Shown here: one piece after another, positions 43,960 through 53,300 of the stretch | How the letters are laid out: every line of letters starts with the position of its first letter | Position numbering within the stretch: position 1 is the first letter of the stretch | NCBI RefSeq assembly: GCF_003402975.1 | Contig: NZ_QURB01000002.1 | Location: 62,001 to 126,000, forward strand | DNA: 64,000 nt | Source: Brumimicrobium aurantiacum | GTDB taxonomy: Bacteria; Bacteroidota; Bacteroidia; Flavobacteriales_D; Crocinitomicaceae | Direction: 5' to 3' | Position numbers and translations under genes: made by a program | Notes under the pieces: model-generated | What the model saw: only the letters and a program-made list of their open reading frames with translations | Told to the model about the DNA's origin: nothing | Database searches by the model: none

Positions 43960-44733
43960 ATGGTTTTACAATTTTCAAAAGAAAACGGTGTTGCAACTTT
44001 AAAGTTTAACCGTCCAGATAAATACAATAGTTTTAATCAAGAATTAGCTTTTGCTGTTCAAAAGGCCCTAGATGACTGCGAACAAGATGATGCAGTTCGT
44101 GTAATTGTAATCACAGGTGAAGGAAAAGCATTTTGTGCAGGGCAAGATTTGGCAGAAGCAACAGATCCAAATGGGCCACCATTAAAGAAAATTGTAGGTG
44201 ATCATTATAATCCAATTGTTTTAAAATTGCGTGCCATTGAAAAACCAATTATTGCGGCAGTGAATGGAGTAGCAGCAGGTGCAGGAGCAAACTTAGCATT
44301 GGCTTGTGATATGGTGGTTGCAAAGAAATCGGCTACATTTATTCAAGCATTTTCTGCAATTGGATTGATTCCAGATTCAGGTGGAACATACTTTTTACCG
44401 CGTTTAGTAGGGGCTCAAAAAGCACTTGCTTTAATGTTGTCTGGCGACAAAGTTCCGGCGGCTGAAGCAGAGGCGATGAATATGATTTATAAGGCAATTG
44501 AAGATGAAGAATTCGATGCTTATATCAATAAAATGACTGCTAAAATGGCGAAAATGCCAACGAAAGGATATGGTTTGACGAAGAAGGCAGTAAATGAGTC
44601 ATTCAATAATACTTTGAAGGAACAACTTGAATTAGAAGAGAAGCTTCAAGCTATTGCTGGTTCAACGGAAGACTTTAAGGAAGGTACTCAAGCTTTTCTA
44701 GAAAAGCGCAAACCAGAATTCCAAGGGAAGTAA
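43960..44733 (+). CDS. Enoyl-CoA hydratase/isomerase, PaaG-like
   Basis: 257 residues of the crotonase fold. FCAGQDLAEA supplies the first oxyanion hole and NGVAAGAGANLALACD the second; IGLIPDSGGTYFLPRLVG has an Asp in place of one of the two hydratase Glu residues, as in PaaG-type isomerases. It probably isomerises the ring-epoxide CoA of phenylacetate breakdown or a related enoyl-CoA. The next gene, 39 bases on, encodes a PaaH-like dehydrogenase; no other paa genes are in the window. Confidence 0.88.
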   Translation: MVLQFSKENGVATLKFNRPDKYNSFNQELAFAVQKALDDCEQDDAVRVIVITGEGKAFCAGQDLAEATDPNGPPLKKIVGDHYNPIVLKLRAIEKPIIAAVNGVAAGAGANLALACDMVVAKKSATFIQAFSAIGLIPDSGGTYFLPRLVGAQKALALMLSGDKVPAAEAEAMNMIYKAIEDEEFDAYINKMTAKMAKMPTKGYGLTKKAVNESFNNTLKEQLELEEKLQAIAGSTEDFKEGTQAFLEKRKPEFQGK

Positions 44734-44772
44734 AACAAAACTTATTTTAGAATAAAATCAAGAAATTAGAAT

Positions 44773-45936
44773 ATGAGTAAAATTAAAGTAGGTGTACTTG
44801 GTGCAGGAACAATGGGAGCTGGAATTGCTCAGGTTGCTGCACAATCGGGACACAAAGTTGTTTTGGTGGATGTAAACCAAGAAGCGATCAATACTGCCAA
44901 AGAAAAGTTGCTTAAAATCATCGAACGTTTGATTGAAAAAGGGAAATGGACGCAAGATTTTGGTGATGAAGTTTTCGGAAGAATCTTGTTTTCGAATGAG
45001 GTAGAAGATTTTAAAGGTGCTGGATTAATCATCGAAGCGATTGTTGAAAATATTGACATTAAACATTCGGTTTTCTCTAAGTTGGAATCTATCGTTGATG
45101 AAGACTGTATCTTGGCGTCGAACACATCTTCACTTTCTATTGCTGCAATTGGTTCAATTTTGAAAAATCCTAGACGAGTAATTGGAATACACTTCTTTAA
45201 TCCTGCGCCATTAATGCCGTTGGCAGAAATTATTCCAGCTGTTCAAACAAGTGATGAAGTAAAAGACCAAGCAAGACAAATTATTGATTCTTGGGAAAAA
45301 GTAACTGTATTGGCGAAAGACACTCCAGGATTCATCGTAAATCGTGTGGCAAGACCTTTTTATGGTGAGGCTTTGCGAATTTACGAAGAAGGAATTGCAG
45401 ATTTTGCAACCATTGACTGGGCCATGAAAGAATTAGGTGGTTTTAGAATGGGACCATTTACTTTAATGGATTATATTGGAAATGATGTGAATTATACGGT
45501 GACTGAAACGGTATTTAAAGCCTTCTATTACGATCCACGTTATAAACCATCATTTACACAAAAACGTCACTCTGAGGCCGGTTATTACGGACGTAAGTCG
45601 GGGAGAGGGTATTATGATTATAGCGAAAATGCAAAAGCAGTTGAACCAAACAAGGATGAGGAATTAGGAAAAGAGATTTTAAACCGAATTTTGGTTATGT
45701 TAATTAATGAAGCTGCTGATGCTTTATTCTTAAATGTTGCATCAAAAGAAGATATCGATCTAGCAATGACCAAAGGTGTAAATTATCCGAAAGGGTTATT
45801 ACGTTGGGCAGACGAAATAGGACTTGATAATGTACTTAATCAGTTAAAAGACTTATTTGAAGAGTATGGTGAAGACCGTTATAGACCTAGTCCAATGTTG
45901 AAAAGAATGGTGAAGAAACAGCAAAATTTCTTCTAG
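44773..45936 (+). CDS. 3-hydroxyacyl-CoA dehydrogenase, PaaH-like
   Basis: 387 residues. The NAD-binding GVLGAGTMGAGIAQVAAQSG opens the protein, GIHFFNPAPLMPL carries the catalytic His, and DTPGFIVNRVARP starts the C-terminal dimer domain, which is present twice in part (MKELGGFRMGPFTLMDYIG, then KGVNYPKGLLRWADEIG). It oxidises 3-hydroxyacyl-CoA to the keto form. It follows a PaaG-like isomerase gene, pointing to beta-oxidation-like steps in phenylacetate or fatty acid catabolism. Confidence 0.92.
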   Translation: MSKIKVGVLGAGTMGAGIAQVAAQSGHKVVLVDVNQEAINTAKEKLLKIIERLIEKGKWTQDFGDEVFGRILFSNEVEDFKGAGLIIEAIVENIDIKHSVFSKLESIVDEDCILASNTSSLSIAAIGSILKNPRRVIGIHFFNPAPLMPLAEIIPAVQTSDEVKDQARQIIDSWEKVTVLAKDTPGFIVNRVARPFYGEALRIYEEGIADFATIDWAMKELGGFRMGPFTLMDYIGNDVNYTVTETVFKAFYYDPRYKPSFTQKRHSEAGYYGRKSGRGYYDYSENAKAVEPNKDEELGKEILNRILVMLINEAADALFLNVASKEDIDLAMTKGVNYPKGLLRWADEIGLDNVLNQLKDLFEEYGEDRYRPSPMLKRMVKKQQNFF

Positions 45937-45965
45937 CTTAATTCATTGACTGAAAATAAATTAAA

Positions 45966-46002
45966 ACACCAGTTTAGCTCAGGCTAAACTGGTGTTTTTT
46001 TT
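45966..46002. terminator. Strong intrinsic terminator
   Basis: ACACCAGTTTAGC and GCTAAACTGGTGT form a perfect 13-bp stem with a 4-base loop and a T run, between convergent genes. Confidence 0.92.
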
Positions 46003-46014
46003 ATGTTTATAAAT

Positions 46015-47166
46015 CTAAATTTCCTTAAGTAATTCTTCAGCTTGTTTACTATAGAATCCTTCTTGCTTCTTGATTTTAATTAATAAATTTTTAGCTGTAG
46101 ATACTTTATTTTGTTCTAAATAGGCTCTTGCAGAAAACCATTCAGCTTCTTGTTTAAAATTTCCATATTGTAGTGAGTAAGATTGTTTAAGTAGCTTTAA
46201 AGCTTGATCAAATTCACCTAAATTAAAATAACAAAGTCCTCCATAAAAATTAGCATTAACATCATCTGGATATGTTTCAATGATGTTTAAATAATGTTTT
46301 AAGGCCAATTTATAACGTCTGTTTTTAAAGTTATTAGAAGCAGTCGTTAAATAATTGATATAAGTTATTTCATGTGACTTTGCTGAAGTAAATTTGTCTT
46401 CCTCTTCTTTTGAGGATTTACTCGCTGGAACTCCAATGTTTAAATCTGGCTTTTTAGTCATCGGACGATTTCTGTAAGCGCGATAATCAACGTTTTTAAG
46501 TCCCGCGATGTAAACCTCCTTCGCTGATTTATGAACCAAGTTTGAAGGAGAAGCATTAGGAATTTTACCAGATGATTGAATAGGGAGTTTTAATTGATGA
46601 TCGTCTGTCAATTCAATTTGTTCTTTTTCTAGAACATCCTGTTCTAAATTTTGATCTACTGAAATGTTGGACTGTTTTGAGTTGTCAGATTTCTCTTGAT
46701 TTACCATCAATTCTTTTGAAGTAATTTGCTTTTCTAATTGAATAGGAGAAAGTTGGTCAATAGTAGAAGACTTATTATTTGCTTGTGTACGTTCATTGGC
46801 TACAATTTGCGTTTCAACGGGTTTAGTTTCCACTGCTTTATTGCCTTGATATGTAAAGGCGATAATGGCTATCATTGCTGCAGAAAATAAAGCAAAACTT
46901 AAAGCCATTCCTTTCGAATTTCCTCCTTTTGTATTTTCATTGTGAACGAATTGATCCATTTTTTGATCCAGATTTGACATTTCCTTAGAAGTCTTTCCAG
47001 ATGTGCTTTTCCAACCTTCCATGGCATTTCGGTCAAATTCAGAATTGGCTAATTTGGAATCTAATTCGTGGGTAGTAGATTGACCAGATTTTAACGCATC
47101 AATATCTTGACGTGAAAGTGGCTTTTTCGGACCAAAAATTCTATTTAGTATATTTAAAAAGATCAT
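46015..47166 (-). CDS. Membrane-anchored TPR protein linked to an ECF sigma factor
   Basis: 383 residues. The N-terminal ~90 residues are cytosolic, a single membrane helix follows (MALSFALFSAAMIAIIAFTY), then a disordered polar stretch, and the end holds TPR helices (ALKHYLNIIETYPDDVNANFYGGLCYFNLGEFDQALKLL). It overlaps the sigma factor gene by 26 bases, the arrangement of an anti-sigma factor, but no zinc-binding anti-sigma motif is seen. A regulatory or envelope-sensing partner is inferred. An internal NRPMTKKPDLNIG could be a processing or anchoring region, with no proof. Confidence 0.78.
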   Translation of the reverse strand: MIFLNILNRIFGPKKPLSRQDIDALKSGQSTTHELDSKLANSEFDRNAMEGWKSTSGKTSKEMSNLDQKMDQFVHNENTKGGNSKGMALSFALFSAAMIAIIAFTYQGNKAVETKPVETQIVANERTQANNKSSTIDQLSPIQLEKQITSKELMVNQEKSDNSKQSNISVDQNLEQDVLEKEQIELTDDHQLKLPIQSSGKIPNASPSNLVHKSAKEVYIAGLKNVDYRAYRNRPMTKKPDLNIGVPASKSSKEEEDKFTSAKSHEITYINYLTTASNNFKNRRYKLALKHYLNIIETYPDDVNANFYGGLCYFNLGEFDQALKLLKQSYSLQYGNFKQEAEWFSARAYLEQNKVSTAKNLLIKIKKQEGFYSKQAEELLKEI

Positions 47167-47716
47167 GTTCCTTGAGTTTAATTTTTAAATTACGCTTTCC
47201 ATTTTGAATTGCGCTTTTGACTTTATTCAGCGTGATGTTGAGCTGATCACTTACTTCCTTATAAGAAAGCTGTTTTAAATAAAAAAGACGGATGATAGTG
47301 TCTTGCGGAGGTTCAAGCGCATCTATAGCACTTTCTAATTCACTGAGCTTAATTTCCTGAATTTGTTTCTCTTTAACTTCATCAGTATATGCAACTTGCT
47401 CTTCATTCAATTCCGAATTGAAATCTTTCTTCTTTCTCAATTGCATCAAACATTCATTTTTAGTCAGGATAAACAACCAAGACTTAAAGTATTTTACTTC
47501 GTGCTTTTGAATTTTATCACCTAATTTTATGAATATTTCCATTACCGTGTCTTCAGCATCACTTTTATTTTTGAGGTAATTGAGGCATGAACCCATTACC
47601 AGATGACCATAACGATTGTAAAGTTCACCAATGATTTTTTTATCTTGGTTGCTGCGAAATTCAGACAACAATTCATTGTCAGAATAATTTAAGAATTTCT
47701 TTCTAGTTCTGCTCAT
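47141..47716 (-). CDS. ECF-type RNA polymerase sigma factor
   Basis: 191 residues. Region 2 is seen as GELYNRYGHLVMGSCLNYLKN with SDAEDTVMEIFIKL, and region 4 as TIIRLFYLKQLSYKEVSDQLNI with a helix-turn-helix and KSAIQNGKRNLK. It directs polymerase to envelope-stress or similar promoters. It is co-transcribed with the overlapping membrane TPR protein gene. No region 3 is present, as usual for ECF factors. Confidence 0.93.
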   Translation of the reverse strand: MSRTRKKFLNYSDNELLSEFRSNQDKKIIGELYNRYGHLVMGSCLNYLKNKSDAEDTVMEIFIKLGDKIQKHEVKYFKSWLFILTKNECLMQLRKKKDFNSELNEEQVAYTDEVKEKQIQEIKLSELESAIDALEPPQDTIIRLFYLKQLSYKEVSDQLNITLNKVKSAIQNGKRNLKIKLKEHDLFKYTK

Positions 47717-47932
47717 CTATTTATTGAGATCAAAATATTCTAATTTTCCATAAATATATTGCAATTATTTTATGTGCTGTTAAACAAAAACAGAATAAAT
47801 GTGTTGTACAAGTAGCACTTTGATATAAATCGATGACATTTAATTTAAGTTTTTTTAATAGTTGAATTTGTAAAAAAATCGGACATTCTTGTTACATTTA
47901 GAAATATCAATGTTTTACTTAAAAAATTAACT

Positions 47933-48136
47933 ATGAACAAGAAAGAAGCGTTAGAGAAAGAAATCAATGAATTGACAAACAAATTACGTGATGAAAAACC
48001 TGCAGTTTATGAGCATTTAATGGAATCGCCTCAGACAATTCCAAATGATCAAGACGAAGAAAGTGATGATTTTATTAAGGCATTGAAAGAATACAAAGAA
48101 CAACTCCTTAATTTGTTGGGAGATGACAATAAATAA
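47933..48136 (+). CDS. Small acidic protein upstream of dps
   Basis: 67 residues, helical and acidic (PNDQDEESDDFIKALKEYKEQL). No known domain. It has an ATG start and lies 26 bases ahead of dps on the same strand, so it may share its transcript. No clear promoter box was seen; TACATTTA upstream is one base off. Confidence 0.65.
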   Translation: MNKKEALEKEINELTNKLRDEKPAVYEHLMESPQTIPNDQDEESDDFIKALKEYKEQLLNLLGDDNK

Positions 48137-48162
48137 GAAATCAAAAAAGAAAAAAAGATAAA

Positions 48163-48642
48163 ATGAAAGAGTTTAAAAATTTAGGTTTTGATTCAGAAGA
48201 ATCAGAAAGAGTAGTAGAAAATTTGAATTCATTATTGGCGAATTTACATGTACACTATCAAAAATTACGTAACTATCACTGGAATGTAACAGGAGGTGAG
48301 TTTTTTGATATTCACGAAACAACCGAAGCAGAATACACAGAGGTAGTAGGTGAAATTGATGAAATCGCCGAAAGAATTAGAGTTTTTGGAGCAACACCTA
48401 TAAGTACACTAAAGGAATACTTGGAAGTTTCAGAAATTGAAGAAACAGGAACGGATTTAAGTTCGAAAGAAATTATCGAAGAGATCCTTAGAGATTATGA
48501 AATTCTTTTCTCATTCATGGTTGAAACAATCGAAACAGCAAGAGAAATTGGTGATATTTCAACAGATGACTTGGTGACAGGATTTATGAGAAGAAGAGAG
48601 AAAATGCACTGGATGTTGAGTTCTTTCAACAAAGAAGATTAA
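48163..48642 (+). CDS. dps: Dps-family DNA protection / mini-ferritin protein
   Basis: 159 residues of a four-helix bundle. The ferroxidase ligands are in NYHWNVTGGEFFDIHETTEAEY and DEIAERIRVFG: two His, then Asp/Glu in the expected order. It stores iron and shields DNA from oxidative damage in a 12-mer. It ends at a strong terminator. Confidence 0.93.
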   Translation: MKEFKNLGFDSEESERVVENLNSLLANLHVHYQKLRNYHWNVTGGEFFDIHETTEAEYTEVVGEIDEIAERIRVFGATPISTLKEYLEVSEIEETGTDLSSKEIIEEILRDYEILFSFMVETIETAREIGDISTDDLVTGFMRRREKMHWMLSSFNKED

Positions 48643-48676
48643 TTAAGTAATAGATTCAATTCTATAGATTAAGTTG

Positions 48677-48733
48677 AGCAGTAAATTAAAGCTAGAAGTA
48701 GTCTACTTTGAACTTTAATTTACTGCTTTTTTT
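48677..48733 (+). terminator. Terminator of dps
   Basis: AGCAGTAAATTAAAG and CTTTAATTTACTGCT form a perfect 15-bp stem with a 21-base loop and a T run after the stop. Confidence 0.88.
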
Positions 48734-48758
48734 TGTGATCATCCAATTGGAGTTTCAA

Positions 48759-49409
48759 CTATAATACTTTTAGTTTACTGATGGTTTCAACAGGATTTTC
48801 AGAACCAAAAACGAAACTACCGGCAACCAAAGCATCTGCACCAGCTTCAACCAGTTGTTTTCCTGTATCAAGATTTACACCTCCATCAACTTCGATAAGT
48901 GTTTTTGCACCCGCTTCATTGATTATTGATTTTATTGCAGCTACTTTTTGTACTGCTTGTGGAATAAACTTTTGACCTCCAAATCCAGGATTAACAGACA
49001 TGATCAAAACCAAGTCGATGTCGTGAATAATATCTTTTAATAAATCAACAGGTGTATGCGGATTTAAAGCAACACCAGTTTTCATTCCTTCACTCTTAAT
49101 ACGTTGTAAAGTTCTGTGAAGGTGAGTACAAGTTTCATAATGAACAGTTAAAATTTCAGCTCCTGCATCTTTGAATTCTGAGATGTAATCATCAGGCGTA
49201 GCAATCATTAAATGCACATCCAAAGGTTTTGTTGCATGTTTGTGAATCGCTTTCATAACAGGTAAACCAAATGAAATGTTAGGAACAAATTGACCATCCA
49301 TAATATCAATGTGTAACCATTCAGCTTCACTGCTGTTTAACATCTTAACATCACGCTCTAAATTTGCAAAGTCTGCAGATAATACAGAAGGGGAAACAAT
49401 CGTACTCAT
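48759..49409 (-). CDS. rpe: Ribulose-phosphate 3-epimerase
   Basis: 216 residues from the Met at 49409; the frame stays open to 49568, but that would run into the next gene and lacks family similarity. SPSVLSADFANLE, HIDIMDGQFVPN and DVHLMI with VNPGFGGQKF and VDGGVN are the classical metal-binding and phosphate-binding blocks. It interconverts ribulose-5-phosphate and xylulose-5-phosphate in the pentose phosphate pathway. Confidence 0.96.
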   Translation of the reverse strand: MSTIVSPSVLSADFANLERDVKMLNSSEAEWLHIDIMDGQFVPNISFGLPVMKAIHKHATKPLDVHLMIATPDDYISEFKDAGAEILTVHYETCTHLHRTLQRIKSEGMKTGVALNPHTPVDLLKDIIHDIDLVLIMSVNPGFGGQKFIPQAVQKVAAIKSIINEAGAKTLIEVDGGVNLDTGKQLVEAGADALVAGSFVFGSENPVETISKLKVL

Positions 49410-49426
49410 ATCTTTTCGTTTTTTCA

Positions 49427-49434
49427 CAAAAATA
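49427..49434 (-). promoter_or_regulatory. Probable -7 box of rpe
   Basis: Minus-strand TATTTTTG, 17 bases upstream of the chosen start at 49409, which supports that start. The best -33 TTG is 25 bases away, longer than ideal. Confidence 0.45.
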
Positions 49435-49473
49435 AGAATTTCTTGTGGAGTGGAACCGCCAATAAAATTGAAT

Positions 49474-51081
49474 TTAAAACTCCTTAAATGGAGCTTCGAA
49501 CAATTGATATAAAGCTTTTTCTTTGGTATAGATATCTTTATAGAATTGAATTTGTTGCGTAGAATCATTTATTCCGGCAGTATGATAAACAAGATTCACA
49601 GGAAATTTCTCATTTAATATCAAATATGTCTCTTCCTCTTTTTTCTTGAAAACCTCAATTGAATCCAAATATGGATGTTCCTCAGCAACTAAAATATCAT
49701 TGACCAATTGAAATGGAGATTGAGTTCGAATGCATCCATGACTAAATGCACGATGGTCTTTTGCAAATAAATACTTTGATGGAGTATCGTGAATGTAGAT
49801 CGATTGATTGTTTGGAAACATGAGTTTTACTCTTCCTAAACTGTTGCTTGGACCTGGTTTTTGACGAATAAAGAATGGAAAGTTTCTCGCATTGTACATA
49901 TTCCAATTTATGCTATCCGTGTTGATAGGATTTTTTCCATTATCGAGGACTTCATAATTTTTTTTGGCTAAATAGGTGGAGTCTTTTTTGAGGTTTGGCA
50001 AAATCTCTCGACTTGAAATTGAATAGGGAACATTCCAATATGGATTTACCACGATGTATTTCATTACAGAAGCAAATTCCGGGGTTTGATTGTTTTTTGT
50101 CCCAATAATTATTTTTGAAGTATTCACAACTTTATTGTCAATCAAAAAGGCTAAATTATAACTGGGAATATTTACGGTAATCATCTTGGTGTTCAAAAGA
50201 GAATCAGGTGTTAGCCGCATCTTGTCTAGGGTAATAACACCTTTGATATAGCGAGAGTAATTTGTTTCTTTAAGCGCCTCCATGGTGTTTTTGCCCAATT
50301 TAGCATCTGTGTTTAATCCGTTTAGGAGTTGAAATTCACGTAATTTATTTTTGATTAATGTTGTGTCCGAAATTGTATCATTAAGATAGTTTCTCAGATT
50401 CAATTGTTGTGTGATGAAAAGTCTTGCCAAACTATCTTCTGGCGTTTTTAAATAGATCTTTTCATTGACGTTGTTTTCGACACCGAAATTTGAAGTGAAT
50501 TCGTTTAGCGCTAAATGCAATTGAATTAGTTGCGGATTGTTTTCTTTGTAATGCAGAAGGTGATGAATCCAGTTTTCTTCAGGTGACTTTTCTTGAATGA
50601 ATTGAAGAAAAGCATCTTGAGAGACCAGTTGAACTGGAACCAATGAGTTGTTTTGATAATTAATTATCGTAGTGTCTTTAAGCGATAAAAAGCTTGCACA
50701 TCTCAAAATACTTAACAATTCCTTTTTAATTGGTGCATCCTTTTGAAGGAATGTAGGACTAGATAAATACTTGAAAGGTAAATTTAATGTGACATCAGAA
50801 TTGATGTAATTGAGAAACTTTCCAATAGAATCTTTATCCATGTTTTTTTGAATCCAAAATGGTGTATAGTCTACTTTTTCATATAGTTCATGAAGCCACG
50901 ATTTATAAGAGTCCTTAATCTTTAGGTCGTCAATCGTAATTTTATCAATTCTTATGTTTTTTTGCTCCTCTTTTTGACTGCCATTCAATTCATTTTCTTT
51001 AAATTCATCGTCGTTTCCACAACAAGTGAACAAAAGTAAAGAAGAGAGTAGTATAGAAAAAAAGTATATTTTGTTTTTCAT
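49474..51081 (-). CDS. L,D-transpeptidase (YcbB-like), lipoprotein
   Basis: 535 residues with a lipoprotein signal (LLLFTCCGND). The catalytic YkuD motif is HRAFSHGCIRTQSPF, with the active Cys; IYIHDTP is the preceding block. The middle has a peptidoglycan-binding-like segment (LREFQLLNGLNTDAKLGKNTMEAL). It would cross-link peptidoglycan 3-3 or attach proteins. It is a single gene next to rpe on the same strand, with a 64-base gap to the rpe start. Confidence 0.9.
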   Translation of the reverse strand: MKNKIYFFSILLSSLLLFTCCGNDDEFKENELNGSQKEEQKNIRIDKITIDDLKIKDSYKSWLHELYEKVDYTPFWIQKNMDKDSIGKFLNYINSDVTLNLPFKYLSSPTFLQKDAPIKKELLSILRCASFLSLKDTTIINYQNNSLVPVQLVSQDAFLQFIQEKSPEENWIHHLLHYKENNPQLIQLHLALNEFTSNFGVENNVNEKIYLKTPEDSLARLFITQQLNLRNYLNDTISDTTLIKNKLREFQLLNGLNTDAKLGKNTMEALKETNYSRYIKGVITLDKMRLTPDSLLNTKMITVNIPSYNLAFLIDNKVVNTSKIIIGTKNNQTPEFASVMKYIVVNPYWNVPYSISSREILPNLKKDSTYLAKKNYEVLDNGKNPINTDSINWNMYNARNFPFFIRQKPGPSNSLGRVKLMFPNNQSIYIHDTPSKYLFAKDHRAFSHGCIRTQSPFQLVNDILVAEEHPYLDSIEVFKKKEEETYLILNEKFPVNLVYHTAGINDSTQQIQFYKDIYTKEKALYQLFEAPFKEF

Positions 51082-51156
51082 AGTGTGAGATTACATTATA
51101 AAAATAAGAATTATTTACTTGAGGACGCACATCTTATAAAAGGTTAACATATAGAT

Positions 51157-51786
51157 ATGGAATTAATTAATTTTCCCGTAACAATTGCAATTATTATTGC
51201 CACTGTAATCATTTCACTAAAGGCATTTAAAGATGCTGAAATGAAATACAAATGGATTTTTTATCCGTATAAAGTCAATCACAATAATGAATTTTACCGT
51301 ATCCTTTCTCATGTTTTTATTCATGGAGATATGACTCATTTATTCTTTAATATGTTTGTCCTCTTTTCATTTGGTCAAAATATGGAGTACATATTTATTC
51401 ATTATTTTGGTGAAGGCTTGGGTAGTGTGCATTTCTTTTTGCTTTATTTCTTAGGTGGATTAGCTGCGTCACTTTGGCCTTATACAAGAAATTACAACAA
51501 TCCAAACTATATGAGTTTGGGTGCTTCAGGTGCTGTTTCTGCAGTATTGTTTGCTTCTATCTTATGGATGCCTGAAGGTGGGATATATTTACTATTTATA
51601 CCTTTTGAAATTCCAGCTTGGTTGTTTGGTATTTTATATTTGGCCTTTGAATATTATATGAGTAAAAAGGGTGGAACCGGTATTGCTCATGATGCCCATT
51701 TTGGAGGTGCTATATTTGGAATCATCTATGTATTATTGATCAACTTCTCTAAAGGATCAGAATTTTTTGAATATATTTTAAGCTAG
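51157..51786 (+). CDS. Rhomboid-family intramembrane serine protease
   Basis: 209 residues with six membrane helices. The catalytic Ser is in LGASGAVSAV and the His in HDAHFGGAIFG; HVFIHGDMTHLFFNMF is the N-terminal family block. It cleaves membrane proteins within the bilayer. It is followed after one base by a class IV aminotransferase gene, so the two are co-transcribed. Confidence 0.94.
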   Translation: MELINFPVTIAIIIATVIISLKAFKDAEMKYKWIFYPYKVNHNNEFYRILSHVFIHGDMTHLFFNMFVLFSFGQNMEYIFIHYFGEGLGSVHFFLLYFLGGLAASLWPYTRNYNNPNYMSLGASGAVSAVLFASILWMPEGGIYLLFIPFEIPAWLFGILYLAFEYYMSKKGGTGIAHDAHFGGAIFGIIYVLLINFSKGSEFFEYILS

Positions 51787-51787
51787 A

Positions 51788-52630
51788 ATGAATATGAACT
51801 TTGTGAATAACAACGGAGAAATAATTCCCAACGAAGGTTTTACAATGGCTTCAGCCAACAGAGGGCACTTGTATGGTGATGGATTGTTTGAAAGTATACG
51901 CATTGTAGATGGAAAGGTCGTAAATATTGATGTTCATGTTTATAGATTATTAGAAGGAATGTCTGTGCTTAAAATGAGGGTTCCAAACTATTTTACACCT
52001 GAGTTTTTTTTGCATCGCATCAATGAATTGATTCAAAAATCAAATATCTCAGCAGGTGGAAGAGTTCGTATTTCAGTAGATAGAGCTAGTGGAGGTACTT
52101 ATCGACCATTGACCAATGAAGTGACATTTTTTATTGAGGTTTATCCGTTAGATAAAAACGAGTTTGTCTTGAATTCAAAAGGCCTAGAAATTGATTTATA
52201 TACAACTGTAAAAAAACATAATAATATACTCGCTAATTTTAAAACAAAAAATGCTTTGGTATATGTTTTAGGTGCTATTGAAGCCAAGGAAAAAGGATTA
52301 GATGATTTGTTGATTACCAATCAAGATGGAAACGTAATTGAAAGTACAAATTCCAATATGTTCATCGTAAGTAATGGAATTTTGTATACGCCGAGTTTAA
52401 ATGATGGTTGTTTGGGAGGAACAATGCGTATGAGAATTATCAATTTAGCCATAGCCAACAACATCAAGGTTTATGAATCATCGATTACTCCACAAAATTT
52501 GTTGGTAGCCGATGAGATATTTTTGACCAATGCCATTAATGGAGTCGTTTGGGTGAGCGGTTACAGAACAAAAAGATACATGAACAGTGCTGCTAAAAAG
52601 TTTATTACCTTACTGAACGACACGCTTTAA
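51788..52630 (+). CDS. PLP-dependent aminotransferase class IV
   Basis: 280 residues. RGHLYGDGLFESIRI opens the fold, the PLP-lysine is in FKTKNALVYVLG, and ESTNSNMFIV with LGGTMRMRI are cofactor contacts. The family includes branched-chain aminotransferases, D-amino acid transaminases and 4-amino-4-deoxychorismate lyase (PabC); the length and the DGLFES start fit PabC or a similar small-molecule enzyme, but the substrate cannot be fixed. It lies between the rhomboid protease and FMN reductase genes. Confidence 0.88.
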   Translation: MNMNFVNNNGEIIPNEGFTMASANRGHLYGDGLFESIRIVDGKVVNIDVHVYRLLEGMSVLKMRVPNYFTPEFFLHRINELIQKSNISAGGRVRISVDRASGGTYRPLTNEVTFFIEVYPLDKNEFVLNSKGLEIDLYTTVKKHNNILANFKTKNALVYVLGAIEAKEKGLDDLLITNQDGNVIESTNSNMFIVSNGILYTPSLNDGCLGGTMRMRIINLAIANNIKVYESSITPQNLLVADEIFLTNAINGVVWVSGYRTKRYMNSAAKKFITLLNDTL

Positions 52631-52641
52631 AACTTAATATT

Positions 52642-53178
52642 ATGAAAATTATAGGATTCGCAGGAAGCAATAGTAGTCAATCAATTAATAAACAACTTGT
52701 AAAATATACTCTAAGTAAGATAGAGCAAGTAGAAGTGGAGTGGGTTGATATTACAGATTATCCTTTGCCTATTTTTGGAGTAGATTTAGAAGAAGCAGAA
52801 GGTATTCCAGAAAATGCAAAGCAATTTGTCGAAAAACTTCAATCTGCAGATGGAATAGTACTTTCTTTGGCGGAGCATAATCAATCGTATACCGTTGCAG
52901 CCAAAAACTTATTTGATTGGTGTTCGAGACATTCTTTAAAATTTTTCAATGATATTCCTGTATTTTTAATGGGAACTTCACCAGGTGGATATGGAGCCAA
53001 AAATGTAATACATGCAGCCGAATCACGATTACCTAAGTTCGGAGCTAATATCATTTCAGTATTCTCCTTGCCTTCCTTTTATGACAATTTTAATTCCGAA
53101 AATGGAATAATTCATCAAGATTTAAGGCAAGAACATCAGGAGTTGTTAAATCAATTTATTAATAAAACCTTAAAATAG
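52642..53178 (+). CDS. NADPH-dependent FMN reductase family protein
   Basis: 178 residues of a flavodoxin-like fold. The phosphate-binding loop GFAGSNSSQSIN and the FMN contact MGTSPGGYGAKNV are visible. It may reduce FMN, quinones or azo compounds with NAD(P)H. Its stop codon overlaps the left arm of the inverted repeat that heads the glutamine synthetase leader. Confidence 0.9.
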   Translation: MKIIGFAGSNSSQSINKQLVKYTLSKIEQVEVEWVDITDYPLPIFGVDLEEAEGIPENAKQFVEKLQSADGIVLSLAEHNQSYTVAAKNLFDWCSRHSLKFFNDIPVFLMGTSPGGYGAKNVIHAAESRLPKFGANIISVFSLPSFYDNFNSENGIIHQDLRQEHQELLNQFINKTLK

Positions 53179-53268
53179 GGTTGTTTTTTAAGGGGGGTGA
53201 TGTTGTAAAAAGTGTGTTTTTTTTAAAATCAACCCTGTTTTAAATAGGGGGTGTTGATAAAAAGTGTG
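53170..53268 (+). promoter_or_regulatory. Structured region upstream of glutamine synthetase
   Basis: Arms TTAAAATAGGGTTG (53170-53183) and CAACCCTGTTTTAA (53230-53243) pair with one mismatch. Two direct copies of GGGGGTG..GTT...AAAAAGTGTG lie at 53193-53216 and 53247-53268, 52 bases apart (five helical turns). It may be a terminator, a regulator site or both. Confidence 0.5.
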
Positions 53269-53300
53269 ATTTTTTTGGTGTTTTTTGTGAAAACTATTTC

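Noticed and set aside
49410-49568. Longer start for rpe
   Set aside because: The extra 53 residues have no family similarity, overlap the transpeptidase gene, and lie upstream of a good -7 box next to the shorter start.
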